Below, in pieces: positions 1 through 8,553 of a stretch of DNA of 64,000 nucleotides. The DNA is from Micromonospora marina. Lineage in GTDB: Bacteria > Actinomycetota > Actinomycetes > Mycobacteriales > Micromonosporaceae. The first letter of the stretch is position 1. Each line of letters begins with the position of its first letter. Below the pieces are notes generated by a model. It was not told the DNA's origin. It ran no database searches and saw only the letters and a list, made by a program, of their open reading frames with translations. Both the position numbers and the translations under genes were made by a program. The DNA is taken from positions 310,001-374,000 of the forward strand of contig NZ_FMCV01000002.1 of assembly GCF_900091565.1 (NCBI RefSeq), given 5' to 3'.

Positions 1-316
1 AGGGGGCACCCGGGTGGCCCTGCTGCGGCGGCCCGGGGGACCAGGCCGGTCCCGGCTCGAAGCGCTGCGTCGGCGGCCCGTACTGATCGGCCGGCGGGCC
101 GTAGCGGTCGGCGGGCCCGTACTGCTGGCCGGGCGGGCCGTACCGGTCGTCGGGGCCGTACTGCTGGGTCGGCGGGCCGTACTGCGGGTCGGAGTGCGGG
201 GCGTAACGCGGGTCGCCCTGCGAGGTGAAGCGAGGATCGGGCTGCGGGGCGTAGCCGTCGTCGGGCCGTCCCCAGGGCTCGGGAGAGCCGCCGCCCGGTG
301 GACCGAAGTTCGACAT
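1..316 (-). CDS. Proline/glutamine/tyrosine-rich protein, N-terminal part only
   Basis: The gene reads leftwards and runs off the window edge, so only about 105 codons are visible. The ATG at 316 follows an AGGAGG box at 322-327, a good ribosome binding site. The visible part begins MSNFGPPGGGSPEPWGRPDD and then becomes a low-complexity run of degenerate repeats of the type QYGPxDRYGPP and QYGPPTQQYGP. Such disordered cytoplasmic tails often precede membrane segments in actinobacterial envelope proteins, but no domain is visible here, so no function is assigned. Confidence 0.6.
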   Translation of the reverse strand, partial: MSNFGPPGGGSPEPWGRPDDGYAPQPDPRFTSQGDPRYAPHSDPQYGPPTQQYGPDDRYGPPGQQYGPADRYGPPADQYGPPTQRFEPGPAWSPGPPQQGHPGAP

Positions 317-401
317 GAACGCCTCCTGCGTACGCCAGTGCTGAGAGGCCGGCCACCACCTAAGGACGCCGACGCCGTGGTCACCGTAGCGCGGTCCCAC
401 G

Positions 402-1016
402 ATGAGCTCACGCCCCGAGAGTGCGACGAACGTTGTCGATTCCGCGACGCCGCCGACCCGCACCGCGCTGATCTGGACCGCCCTCGTGCTGGTCTACCTG
501 CTGTGGGGCTCGACCTACCTCGGCATCCGGGTCGCTGTCGAGTCGCTGCCGCCACTCGTCTCCGCGGCGATGCGATTCGCCGCCGCCGCGGTCGTGCTCG
601 CCGTGGTGCTGCGCCTGCGGCGCGGACCCGGCGCGTTGCGGGTGCCCGCGCGCCGTGTCGGCTCCGTCGCGCTCGTCGGCGTGCTGCTGCCGGCCGGCGG
701 CAACGGTCTGGTGGTGCTCGCCGAGTCCGGCCCGGCCGGGACCGCCGTACCCTCCGGCGTGGCGGCGCTGCTCGTCGCCACAGTGCCGCTGCTCGTGGTC
801 CTGCTGCGGACGGCGGGCGGGGACCGGCCCCGACCGTCGACGTTCCTCGGGGTGGCGCTCGGCGCGTTGTTCGTCGCGGAACCGATCACCGCGCAGGTGC
901 TGATGGGCGGCGCGGTCATCGTGGTCGGCGTGGCGTTGGTGGTGAGCACCGAGCGACCCCGGCGGTCCCCGCCACCAGCCGTCGGCGGGACGGCGGGGGA
1001 ACCGGCCCGGCGGTAG
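402..1016 (+). CDS. EamA/DMT-superfamily transporter, internally shortened
   Basis: This encodes a membrane protein of 204 residues. The start carries the typical first EamA helix (WTALVLVYLLWGSTYLGIRV), followed by helices up to about residue 137. The C-terminal part FVAEPITAQVLMGGAVIVVGVALV is the usual last helix pair of the second EamA repeat. Normal family members have about 300 residues and ten helices. Here the sequence jumps from FLGVALG (about 147-153) straight to the EPIT helix, so about 100 residues of the second repeat are missing in frame. Transport function is therefore doubtful. It is followed after 10 bp by the prepilin peptidase gene. Confidence 0.7.
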   Translation: MSSRPESATNVVDSATPPTRTALIWTALVLVYLLWGSTYLGIRVAVESLPPLVSAAMRFAAAAVVLAVVLRLRRGPGALRVPARRVGSVALVGVLLPAGGNGLVVLAESGPAGTAVPSGVAALLVATVPLLVVLLRTAGGDRPRPSTFLGVALGALFVAEPITAQVLMGGAVIVVGVALVVSTERPRRSPPPAVGGTAGEPARR

Positions 1017-1026
1017 CGTCCCGCCC

Positions 1027-1656
1027 GTGTCGGCGCTGCTGGTGACGGGAATCGCGCTGCTCGGTGCGGCGGTCGGGTGGGCCGCGGTCCCGGTCGGCCG
1101 GTCCGTTGTCACCGGTCCCGCCGGCGGCGCCCCCTGCCGATACACGTTCGCCCTGGTCGGCGTCGTGGTGTTCGGCGGGCTCGCCGCCGCCCGGCCCGCC
1201 GATCCGGCGCTGCCCGCACTGCTGCTGGTCGCCGCCGCCGGGCTGGTCCTCGTGGTCACCGACGTGACAGCGCTGCGGCTGCCCGACCCGCTCGTCGGCC
1301 TGGTCGCGCTCGGCGGCGGCCTCGGCCCGGCCGCTGCCACGGCGGCGACCGGCGAGCCGCGCCGCCTGGCCGTCGCGGCGGCCGGTGCCGCGCTCTCCTT
1401 CACCGGGTACGCGCTGCTGGCGCTGCTGCCCCGCGCCCGGCTCGGCTTCGGCGACGTGAAGCTCGCCGCCGCGCTCGGGCTGCCGCTGGGCTGGCTCGGC
1501 TGGCCGGCGTTGCGGCTCGGGCTGCTCCTGCCGCACGTGCTCGCCGGGGTGGCGGTGCTCGTCCTGCTCGCCGCCGGCCGGGTACGCCGGGACACACCGG
1601 TGCCGTTCGGCCCGGCGCTGCTCGGCGGCGCGTGGCTCGCCGCCGTCCTCACCTGA
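1027..1656 (+). CDS. Prepilin peptidase, A24 family
   Basis: This polytopic membrane aspartic protease should cleave leader peptides of type IV pilin-like or Tad/Flp pilin precursors at the inner membrane. The two expected aspartates are visible: Asp79 in TDVTALRLPDPL and Asp143 in GFGDVK. At 209 residues it has the short actinobacterial form without the N-terminal methylase domain and its cysteines. The GTG start has no Shine-Dalgarno box but has TAGCGT at 1014-1019, seven bases upstream, which suggests a leaderless transcript. No pilin or Tad genes are in this window, so the substrate is unknown. It converges with the helicase gene, with 9 bp between the stops. Confidence 0.8.
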   Translation: MSALLVTGIALLGAAVGWAAVPVGRSVVTGPAGGAPCRYTFALVGVVVFGGLAAARPADPALPALLLVAAAGLVLVVTDVTALRLPDPLVGLVALGGGLGPAAATAATGEPRRLAVAAAGAALSFTGYALLALLPRARLGFGDVKLAAALGLPLGWLGWPALRLGLLLPHVLAGVAVLVLLAAGRVRRDTPVPFGPALLGGAWLAAVLT

Positions 1657-1665
1657 GAAGTGCCG

Positions 1666-4600
1666 TCAGATCAACCGGAGCTGGTGGTCCTTCGGACGGC
1701 GGGGTTCGGTCGCGTCCAGGCGCTCGAACAGCGCCGGGTCGATCACGTCGAGGAACGGTGTCGGGCGGGTGTCGCGTTCCGCCCCGTGCCGGGCGCGGCG
1801 GCCCGCGTGGCTGACGTACAGCCGGTCCTGCGCCCGGGTCAGCCCGACGAAGAACAGCCGCCGCTCCTCGGCCACCGCGTCGTCGTCCGGCTCGGAGCCG
1901 GGCCACCGCAGCGGCAACAGGCCGTCCTCGGCGCCCACCAGGAACACCACCGGGAACTCCAGCCCCTTCGCGGCGTGCAGCGTGAGCAGCGTGACCGCCT
2001 CGGCGCGCGGGTCGAGCGCGTCCACCTCCGCGCCGGTGGCGAGCTGGTTGAGGAACAGGGCGAGGTCGTCGCCGCAGCGCCGGGCCAGCGGCGTGAGCAG
2101 GTCCACCGCCGTGCGGACGTCCTCGGGGCGTACCGCGCCGGTGCCGTCGAGCGTGGGCACGGCGAAGCGCTCGGCCAGGATCTGGCCGGCCTGGCGTACC
2201 CGGGCGGTGAGCGAATCGTCGAGACCGGCGTGGCGCAGCTCGCGTGCAATGGCCGGCACGCCGGGCCGGTCGCGCAGCCGGTCGTGCGAGCGCTTCTGCA
2301 CCGGGATGTTCGCCCGCGCCAGCGCGTCCACGATCGGCGCGGCCTGCGCGTCGGTGCGGTACAGCACCGCGATGTCGGAGAAGGACAGCGAGGTGGCCCG
2401 CCCGTCGATCCGGCCCGAGTCGAGCGAGCGGTGGGACAGCCCGCCGACCAGCTCGTCCACGGTACGGACCACGAAGTCGGCCTCGTCGGCCACCGAACTC
2501 GCCGCGTACCGGCCGACCAGCGGCGCCTCCGGGTCGAGCCGGGCCGGGTCGAGGCGCCGACCGCGCACCAGCGACGACGGCGCGATTGCCTGCACGGCGG
2601 CGGCCAGGATCGGCGCCGAGGAGCGGTAGTTGCGGTTCAGCCGGACCAGCCGCGCGTCGGCGAAGTCCTGCGAGAACCGCAGGAAGTAGCCCACGTCGGC
2701 GCCCCGGAACGAGTAGATCGCCTGGTCCGGGTCGCCGATCGCGCACAGGTTCCCGTCCGGCGGGCTGAGCAGCCGCAGCAGCTCGTACTGCACCGCGTCG
2801 ACGTCCTGGTACTCGTCGACGAAGATCCACTTCCATCGCTCGCGGTACTCGCGCACCAGCTTCCGGTCACCCCTGAGCAGCGCCACCGGAAGCGTCAGCA
2901 GCTCGTCCAGGTCGACCAGGTCCCGCTTGCGCAGCAACGCCGCGTACCGCTCGTCGTCCTCGCCCGCCTCGGCGCGCGCGGCCGCACGGTCGGCGTCGTC
3001 GGCGATCCGGAAGTCCGCCGGCAGCCCGACCGCCGCCGCGTTCTCCCGCAGCACGGTCAGGCCGAGCGCGTGGAACGTGCCCACAGTGACGTCCTCGGCG
3101 ACCGGGCCGAGCAGCCCGTCCAGCCGGTGCCGCAGCTCCTCGGCCGCCCGCCGGGTGAACGTGATCGCCAGGCACTGATCGGGGAAGACGTTCAGCTCCG
3201 CGCAGAGGTACGCGATCCGGTGCGTGAGCGTCCGCGTCTTGCCGGTACCCGGACCGGCCACGATCAGCAGCGGACCACCGGGCGCCGACGCGGCCACCCG
3301 CTGCATCGCGTCCAGCCGGTCGAGCAGACCGGTACCGACCTCCTCCATCCCGGCGAGCATCGGCTCGAACGGCTCGTGCGGAGACGGCGGCGGCGCGATC
3401 GGGGGCGCGGACGGCGGCGTGCGCTTCGGCTCCGGCCGGGCCGCCGCCGGGCGCTTGGCCTTCGGCTTCGGCGCCGACTCCGCCGGTCGCCGCGGCGCGG
3501 GCACCGGTACGTCGAACAGGGTCTCCTGCCCGGCCCGGGCACCCGCGGCGCCCAGTTCCGCCGGATCGAACAGCGTGATCACGCCGTACTCCCCGTCGAA
3601 GCCCGGCACCCGACGCACGTCGCCGCGGCGCAGCCGGCCGATGCCCTCCGCGAGCAGTTCACCGCCGACCCGGCTGATCTCGGAGATCGGGGTACGCGTG
3701 AGGATCTCCAACTCCGGGCCGAGCGCGGCGATCAGCTCGTTGAGCTTGCCCTCGACCTTCTTCGACCGCGCGCCGACCCGGTTCAGCTCGCCCAGGATCT
3801 CGGCCAGCGGCACCAGGTGGGTCACCTCGCGCGCGTGCGCCGGCCGGTGCCCCGCCGGGCGGTCCGCCAGCTCCTCGACCCGGCTGAGCACACCCACCGT
3901 CAGCGGCTTGCCGCACTCCGGGCAGCGTCCGCCCGCCTCGCGGGTCCGCTCCGGCGACCAGTTCACGCCGCACAGCCGGTGCCCGTCGGCGTGGTACTTG
4001 CCCTCCTCCGGGAAGAACTCGACGGTGCCCGCCAGCCCGTCGCCGGTACGCAACGCCTCACGGATGGCGAAGTAGTCGCGGGCGGCGGTGAGAACCGTGG
4101 CCTCCCGGGCCAGCGCGGGCGGCGAGTGGGCGTCCGAGTTCGACACCAGCTGGTAGCGGTCCAGGCTGCCGACCCGCCAGTTCATCTCCGGGTCGGACGA
4201 CAGACCGGTCTCCACGGCGAAGATGTGCTCGGCCAGGTCCGCGTAGCAGTCGGCGATCGCGTCGAAGCCGGACTTCGAGCCGAGCGCGGAGAACCAGGGC
4301 GTCCAGATGTGCGCGGGCACCAGATAGCCGTCCGGGCTCGCCTCCAGCGTGATCTCCAGCAGGTCGCGGGAGTCCAGCCCGAGGATCGGCCGGCCGTCCG
4401 AGCCGAGGTTGCCGATCCGGCCCAGCGCGGTGTTGAACCGGGCCACCGCGTCCAGGTCCGGCAGGTAGATCAGGTGGTGCACCTTACGCGTGCGGTCGTC
4501 GCGCTTGTAGATCGTGGAGATCTCCACGCTCAGCATGAACCGGACCGGGTCCGCCTCCGCCGCACCGGCCAGCCGGGGCGGCAGCCGCCGGGCCACGTCC

Positions 4601-4851
4601 CGCTCCGCGTCGGGCGACAGCCGGTACAGGCCCGGCTCGGCCGGGTGCAGCGTCTCGCGCAGGTGGTCGTACCAGGCGGGATGGGTGAAGTCGCCGGTGC
4701 CGAGCACGCCGATGCCCTTGCGCCGGGCCCACCAGGCCAGGTTCGGCAGGGTCAGGTCGCGGCTGCACGCGCGGGAGTACTTCGAGTGGATGTGCAGATC
4801 CGCGACGTACGGCGGGAGGCCACCGGGGGGTGCGGCGCTGAACGGAGGCAC
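1666..4851 (-). CDS. EndoQ-like PHP nuclease fused to UvrD/Rep helicase
   Basis: This is a two-part DNA repair protein of about 1061 residues. The N-terminal 400 residues match the endonuclease Q family: a PHP motif (ADLHIHSKYSRACSRD, about residue 17), GTGDFTHP, and a zinc site made by CGVNW (about 292) and CPECGK (about 310). EndoQ enzymes nick 5' of deaminated bases. After a Pro/Ala/Lys linker there is a superfamily 1 helicase: Walker A AGPGTGKT (about 530), VDEYQD (about 676), GDPDQAIYSFRG, NRNYRSS, LHAAKGLEFPVVF and a motif VI EERRLFFVGLTRAQDRL (about 1000). The GTG at 4851 was chosen because AGGA lies 6 bases upstream. The frame is open to 4944, and a GTG at 4866 is an alternative. The fused order suggests incision followed by strand displacement. 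Confidence 0.88.
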   Translation of the reverse strand: MPPFSAAPPGGLPPYVADLHIHSKYSRACSRDLTLPNLAWWARRKGIGVLGTGDFTHPAWYDHLRETLHPAEPGLYRLSPDAERDVARRLPPRLAGAAEADPVRFMLSVEISTIYKRDDRTRKVHHLIYLPDLDAVARFNTALGRIGNLGSDGRPILGLDSRDLLEITLEASPDGYLVPAHIWTPWFSALGSKSGFDAIADCYADLAEHIFAVETGLSSDPEMNWRVGSLDRYQLVSNSDAHSPPALAREATVLTAARDYFAIREALRTGDGLAGTVEFFPEEGKYHADGHRLCGVNWSPERTREAGGRCPECGKPLTVGVLSRVEELADRPAGHRPAHAREVTHLVPLAEILGELNRVGARSKKVEGKLNELIAALGPELEILTRTPISEISRVGGELLAEGIGRLRRGDVRRVPGFDGEYGVITLFDPAELGAAGARAGQETLFDVPVPAPRRPAESAPKPKAKRPAAARPEPKRTPPSAPPIAPPPSPHEPFEPMLAGMEEVGTGLLDRLDAMQRVAASAPGGPLLIVAGPGTGKTRTLTHRIAYLCAELNVFPDQCLAITFTRRAAEELRHRLDGLLGPVAEDVTVGTFHALGLTVLRENAAAVGLPADFRIADDADRAAARAEAGEDDERYAALLRKRDLVDLDELLTLPVALLRGDRKLVREYRERWKWIFVDEYQDVDAVQYELLRLLSPPDGNLCAIGDPDQAIYSFRGADVGYFLRFSQDFADARLVRLNRNYRSSAPILAAAVQAIAPSSLVRGRRLDPARLDPEAPLVGRYAASSVADEADFVVRTVDELVGGLSHRSLDSGRIDGRATSLSFSDIAVLYRTDAQAAPIVDALARANIPVQKRSHDRLRDRPGVPAIARELRHAGLDDSLTARVRQAGQILAERFAVPTLDGTGAVRPEDVRTAVDLLTPLARRCGDDLALFLNQLATGAEVDALDPRAEAVTLLTLHAAKGLEFPVVFLVGAEDGLLPLRWPGSEPDDDAVAEERRLFFVGLTRAQDRLYVSHAGRRARHGAERDTRPTPFLDVIDPALFERLDATEPRRPKDHQLRLI

Positions 4852-4945
4852 GCCGCATCCTGTCACGTCCGGTCCCCCGCCCGCCCGTCGCCACGCGTAC
4901 GGGTGACCTGAGCAATGCGGTGCTGGACTCGGCGGCCCATGCACG

Positions 4946-6217
4946 CTATTGCGTGCGCAGCTCGACGAGCGTCACCTGGGGAGGCGCGCCCACCCGCACC
5001 GGCGGGCCCCAGAAACCGGCGCCGTTCGTGACGTAGACCTTCGTGCCGTCGACCTCGCCGAGACCGGAGACCACCGGCTGTTCGAGCTTCACCGCCAGGT
5101 TGAACGGCACCATCTGGCCGCCGTGGGTGTGCCCGGAGAGCTGGAGGTCGACGCCGAACTTCGCCGCCTCCTGCGCGGCCACCGGCTGGTGCGCCAGCAG
5201 CACCACCGGCCGGCTCGGGTCGCGGTCACCGAGGGCGGCGGCGTAGTCGGCGGGCGCGGCCAACCCCGTGCCGGCGGCGCTCACGTCGTTCACCCCGGCC
5301 AGGTCCAGTACGCCGCCCCGGGCCTGGATCTCCTGCCGCTCGTTCTGGAGCACCCGCAGGCCGAGCCGGTCCACCTCGCGGATCCACTCCTCGACGCCCG
5401 AGTAGTACTCGTGGTTGCCGGTGACGAAGAAGCTGCCGTACCGGGACTGCAGGTCGCGCAGCGGCTCGGCGGCCTCGCCCAGCTCGGCCACCGTGCCGTC
5501 GACCAGGTCACCGACCACGGCGACCAGGTCGGCGTCCATCCGGTTGATCATCGCGACGATCCGCTCGGTGTGCGCCCGGCCGCGCAGCGGCCCGAGGTGG
5601 ATGTCGGAGACGGTGGCGATGCGCAGCCCGTCCATGCTGCGGGGCAGCTTCGCCAGCGGGATCTGCACCCGGTCGAGCTGCGGCGGACCCATCGCGGTGC
5701 GGACGCCGTACCCGGTGACGCCGACGGCGGTGAGCCCGGCGAAGATCGCCGCCCCGCGGGCGAGCAGCAGCCGCCGGGAGGGGTCGTGGTCCGGCGCGCT
5801 GGTGCCGGCCGGGGGCGCGTCGGCCGGGTCGACCGGCGGCGGCGCCGCACCCTCCGCCGAAGCCGCGCCGACGAGCACGGGCTCGGGCTCCGGGCCGGCG
5901 GCGATCGCCGAGCGGGCCCGGCGGCGCAGCACGAGCCGGGCCACTGCGGTCGGTACCTCCAGCACCAGCAGCAGCACCAGCAGGTAGAACATGAGCGCGA
6001 TCCAGAGGTAACCGGGCCAGGCCAGCCAGTACCAGCCGTTGCGCGTGCCCGCCATGGTCACCGGTACGAGCACCGCCAGCGCCACGATCGCCACCCCACC
6101 GGCCCGGCGCCACCGCCCGGGGCGCGTGGTGTCCCGGACCAGCCGCTTCCACAGGTAGAGGTGGATCAGGCCGATCACGAGCACGACGAAGCCCAGGAAT
6201 GTCGCCATGGCCAGCAC
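4946..6217 (-). CDS. Membrane-bound metallophosphoesterase (YkuE/YaeI type)
   Basis: This 423-residue protein has three N-terminal membrane helices (about 5-25, 40-57, 68-100), an Ala/Pro-rich linker, and a further hydrophobic segment after RRLLLARG (about 150-172). The calcineurin-like phosphoesterase domain starts near residue 195. All metal ligands of the family are visible: SDIHLGP, GDLVDG, GNHEYY, LLAHQP and GHTHGGQ. Related proteins hydrolyse phosphodiester or phosphomonoester lipids such as UDP-diacylglucosamine-type substrates, but the exact substrate cannot be read from the sequence. The start is ATG 6217 or, nine bases later, ATG 6208. It lies 11 bp downstream of moaD and 94 bp upstream of the EndoQ-UvrD gene. 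Confidence 0.85.
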   Translation of the reverse strand: MLAMATFLGFVVLVIGLIHLYLWKRLVRDTTRPGRWRRAGGVAIVALAVLVPVTMAGTRNGWYWLAWPGYLWIALMFYLLVLLLVLEVPTAVARLVLRRRARSAIAAGPEPEPVLVGAASAEGAAPPPVDPADAPPAGTSAPDHDPSRRLLLARGAAIFAGLTAVGVTGYGVRTAMGPPQLDRVQIPLAKLPRSMDGLRIATVSDIHLGPLRGRAHTERIVAMINRMDADLVAVVGDLVDGTVAELGEAAEPLRDLQSRYGSFFVTGNHEYYSGVEEWIREVDRLGLRVLQNERQEIQARGGVLDLAGVNDVSAAGTGLAAPADYAAALGDRDPSRPVVLLAHQPVAAQEAAKFGVDLQLSGHTHGGQMVPFNLAVKLEQPVVSGLGEVDGTKVYVTNGAGFWGPPVRVGAPPQVTLVELRTQ

Positions 6218-6228
6218 GGGTGCCCCCC

Positions 6229-6474
6229 TCAGCCGCCCGCGAAGGGCGGCAGCACGTCCACCGTCGCCCCGGCCGGCAACAGTGCCCGTCGATCATGACA
6301 GGCCACACCGTCGACCAGGAAACTCGCCGCCTTCAGCACCACCGCGAGGCGCTCGCCGTGCCGGGCGGCCAGGTCGTCGAGGAGTTCGTCCAGGGACCGG
6401 CCGGCGGATGCGGTCTCCTCGGCGCGTCCCGCGGCCGCGCGGGCACCGGCGAAGTAGCGAACCGTCAGTTCCAC
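6229..6474 (-). CDS. moaD: Molybdopterin synthase small subunit MoaD (ThiS/MoaD fold)
   Basis: This ubiquitin-like sulfur carrier of 81 residues ends in PPFAGG; the terminal Gly-Gly is adenylated and thiocarboxylated to give sulfur for conversion of cyclic pyranopterin to molybdopterin. The N-terminus VELTVRYFAGARAAAG is typical of the family. The GTG at 6474 was chosen because it lies 2 bases after the moaA stop and uses GGAGG at the end of moaA as its ribosome binding site, so the two genes are translationally linked. The large subunit MoaE is not in the window. Confidence 0.88.
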   Translation of the reverse strand: MELTVRYFAGARAAAGRAEETASAGRSLDELLDDLAARHGERLAVVLKAASFLVDGVACHDRRALLPAGATVDVLPPFAGG

Positions 6475-6476
6475 CC

Positions 6477-7490
6477 TCAGCCTCCGATCGCCGACATCGA
6501 GCGTGCGGGCTGGAGGAACGTCGGGTCGTCGATGCCGTGCCCGGCCCGCTTGGCCCACATCGCGGCGCGCCAGCGGCGGGCCAGCTCCTCGTCGTCCGCG
6601 CCGTCGCGCATCGCGCCGCGCAGGTCCGACTCCTCGGTGGCGAACAGGCAGTTGCGCACCTGGCCGTCGGCGGTGAGCCGGGTGCGGTCACAGTCGCCGC
6701 AGAACGGCCGGGTCACGCTGGCGATCACCCCGACCCGGGCCGGCCCGCCGTCCACCAGCCACGTTTCGGCCGGCGCCGCGCCGCGCTCGGACGGGTCCGG
6801 CGTCAACGCGAACGCGGTGTGCAGGGAGGCCAGGATCTCGTCGGCGGTGACCATTGTCGAACGGTCCCAGCCGTGCTGGGCGTCGAGCGGCATCTGCTCG
6901 ATGAACCGCAGCTCGTAGCCGTGCACGAGCGCGAACCGGAGCAGCGCGGGCGCCTCGTCGTCGTTCGTGCCGCGCATGAGCACCGAGTTGATCTTCACCG
7001 GGGTCAGCCCGGCTTCCGCGGCCCCGGCCAGCCCGGCGAGCACCTCGGCGAGCCGGTCGCGGCGGGTCAGCGCGGTGAACCGGTCCCGGTCCAGCGTGTC
7101 GAGCGAGACGTTGACGCGGTCCAGCCCGACGGCACGCAGCGCCGGCGCCATGCGGGCCAGGCCGATGCCGTTCGTGGTCAGCGAGATGCGCGGCCGGGGC
7201 GTGAGCGCGGCGACCGCCGCCACGATGCCCGGTAGGCCCGGCCTGATCAGCGGCTCACCGCCGGTGAAGCGCACCTCGGTGATGCCGAGCCGGGCCACCG
7301 CGAGACCCACCAGCCGGATGATCTCGTCGTCGGTGAGCAGTTTCGGACCGGCCAGCCAGGGCAGGCCCTCCGCCGGCATGCAGTAGGTGCAGCGCAGGTT
7401 GCACTTGTCGGTGAGCGAGACCCGCAGGTCCCGGGCGACACGGCCGTACCGGTCGGCGAGGCCGCCGTCGGCCGTCCGGGGGGCGCTCAT
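6477..7490 (-). CDS. moaA: GTP 3',8-cyclase MoaA (radical SAM)
   Basis: MoaA carries out the first step of molybdenum cofactor synthesis, turning GTP into 3',8-cyclo-GTP using S-adenosylmethionine. The protein has 337 residues. It shows the N-terminal radical SAM cysteines C30, C34 and C37 in CNLRCTYC, the C-terminal 4Fe-4S cysteines C264, C267 and C281 in FCGDC...NC, and the conserved Gly-Gly tail (SAIGG). The ATG at 7490 overlaps the stop of the upstream kinase-like gene (ATGA). A TACGGT box at 7502-7497 lies 6 bases upstream, so a separate leaderless transcript is also possible. Confidence 0.93.
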   Translation of the reverse strand: MSAPRTADGGLADRYGRVARDLRVSLTDKCNLRCTYCMPAEGLPWLAGPKLLTDDEIIRLVGLAVARLGITEVRFTGGEPLIRPGLPGIVAAVAALTPRPRISLTTNGIGLARMAPALRAVGLDRVNVSLDTLDRDRFTALTRRDRLAEVLAGLAGAAEAGLTPVKINSVLMRGTNDDEAPALLRFALVHGYELRFIEQMPLDAQHGWDRSTMVTADEILASLHTAFALTPDPSERGAAPAETWLVDGGPARVGVIASVTRPFCGDCDRTRLTADGQVRNCLFATEESDLRGAMRDGADDEELARRWRAAMWAKRAGHGIDDPTFLQPARSMSAIGG

Positions 7491-8401
7491 CTGTCGACCG
7501 TAGCGCGGTCGGGCCACCGGAGGGCGGCACGGGCGGTGGAGCGGACCGCGTCCGCGTACGCCGCGCCGAAGATCGCGGTGTGCACGAGCAGCAGATGCAG
7601 CTGATGGAGCGGCACCCGTTCCCGCCACCCGTCCGCCAGCGGCCACGCCTCCCGGTAGGCGGTCATGATCCGGTCCAGGTGCGGCGGACCGCCGAACAGC
7701 GCGAGCTGCGCCAGGTCGGTCTCGCGGTGGCCACCGTGGGCGGCCGGATCGACCAGCCAGACCCGGCCGTCGGCGCCCCAGAGCAGGTTGCCCGGCCAGA
7801 GATCACCGTGCAGCCGGGCCGGCGGCTCGTCGCCGCCGAACTCGCCGATCCGCTCGGCGACCTGTTCGACGAGCGCCGCCCCGGCGGCGTCGAGCCCACC
7901 GCCGTCGACCGACAAGCGCAGGTAGGGCAGCAGGCGGCGGCGGGCGAACCAGTCCGGCCAGGGGCCGGGGTCGGGCGTGTTGTCCTGCGGCAGCGCGCCG
8001 ATGAACCCCTGCCAGTCCGCGCCGAAGGCGGGTGCCCCGGCCTGGTGCAGCCCGGCCAGGTCGCGGCCGAACGCCTCCGCGGCCTCCGGCGTCGGCTCGC
8101 CGGGCTCCACCCAGTCGAGCGCCAGCAGGTCGGGCAACGCGACGAGGACATCCGGTACGGGCGCCGCGCCGGCCTCCCGCAGCCAGCGCAGCCCGGCCGC
8201 CTCGGCGGCGAAGAAGCCCTCCGGCAGCGGACGCGCCGCCCGTTCCGGCCAGGTCTTGGCGAACACCGAGTGCCCGTCGTCGAGGGTGAGCCGGGAGGCG
8301 GCGCAGATGTCACCGCCGGAGACCGGGGTCTCCCGGATCCGCTGGTGGGTCAGGAAGGTCGGCAGGTGCTCCGGGTGTGCCCGCAGGTACGCCAGGTCCA
8401 T
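7487..8401 (-). CDS. Fructosamine kinase family protein (APH fold)
   Basis: This is a 304-residue kinase of the fructosamine-3-kinase/ketosamine kinase family. Members phosphorylate sugars attached to amino groups so that the adduct falls apart, a deglycation role. The catalytic loop [12 protein letters not shown] and the metal-binding [17 protein letters not shown] are intact, and GDICAASRL near residue 30 fits the family start. The ATG at 8401 follows an AAGGTA complement (TACCTT at 8413-8408) by 6 bases, so the message is probably leaderless. The stop overlaps moaA by 4 bp, but a role in cofactor synthesis is not implied. Confidence 0.85.
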   Translation of the reverse strand: MDLAYLRAHPEHLPTFLTHQRIRETPVSGGDICAASRLTLDDGHSVFAKTWPERAARPLPEGFFAAEAAGLRWLREAGAAPVPDVLVALPDLLALDWVEPGEPTPEAAEAFGRDLAGLHQAGAPAFGADWQGFIGALPQDNTPDPGPWPDWFARRRLLPYLRLSVDGGGLDAAGAALVEQVAERIGEFGGDEPPARLHGDLWPGNLLWGADGRVWLVDPAAHGGHRETDLAQLALFGGPPHLDRIMTAYREAWPLADGWRERVPLHQLHLLLVHTAIFGAAYADAVRSTARAALRWPDRATVDR

Positions 8402-8553
8402 GTGCGCAAGGTAGCGGTTACCCCGGACATCCGGTTGTCGAGCGGCGCCCCCGATCGCCGCTGAACTGGGCGGATACGCTCCGTATCTGTGGATGGACCG
8501 CGTGTTGTACACAGGGGCGGACGCGGCGGGGCGCGACCGCGGACGCTCCCGGC

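Noticed and set aside
1666..4851. Anti-phage system with PHP nuclease and helicase
   Set aside because: No other defence gene, regulator or mobile element is nearby, and the PHP part resembles the repair enzyme EndoQ. A repair role is simpler.
1660..4911. Long open frame on the plus strand opposite the helicase gene
   Set aside because: It is the antisense of a protein with clear helicase and PHP motifs. Its own translation is Arg/Gln/Val-rich with no known motif, which is common in high-GC DNA.
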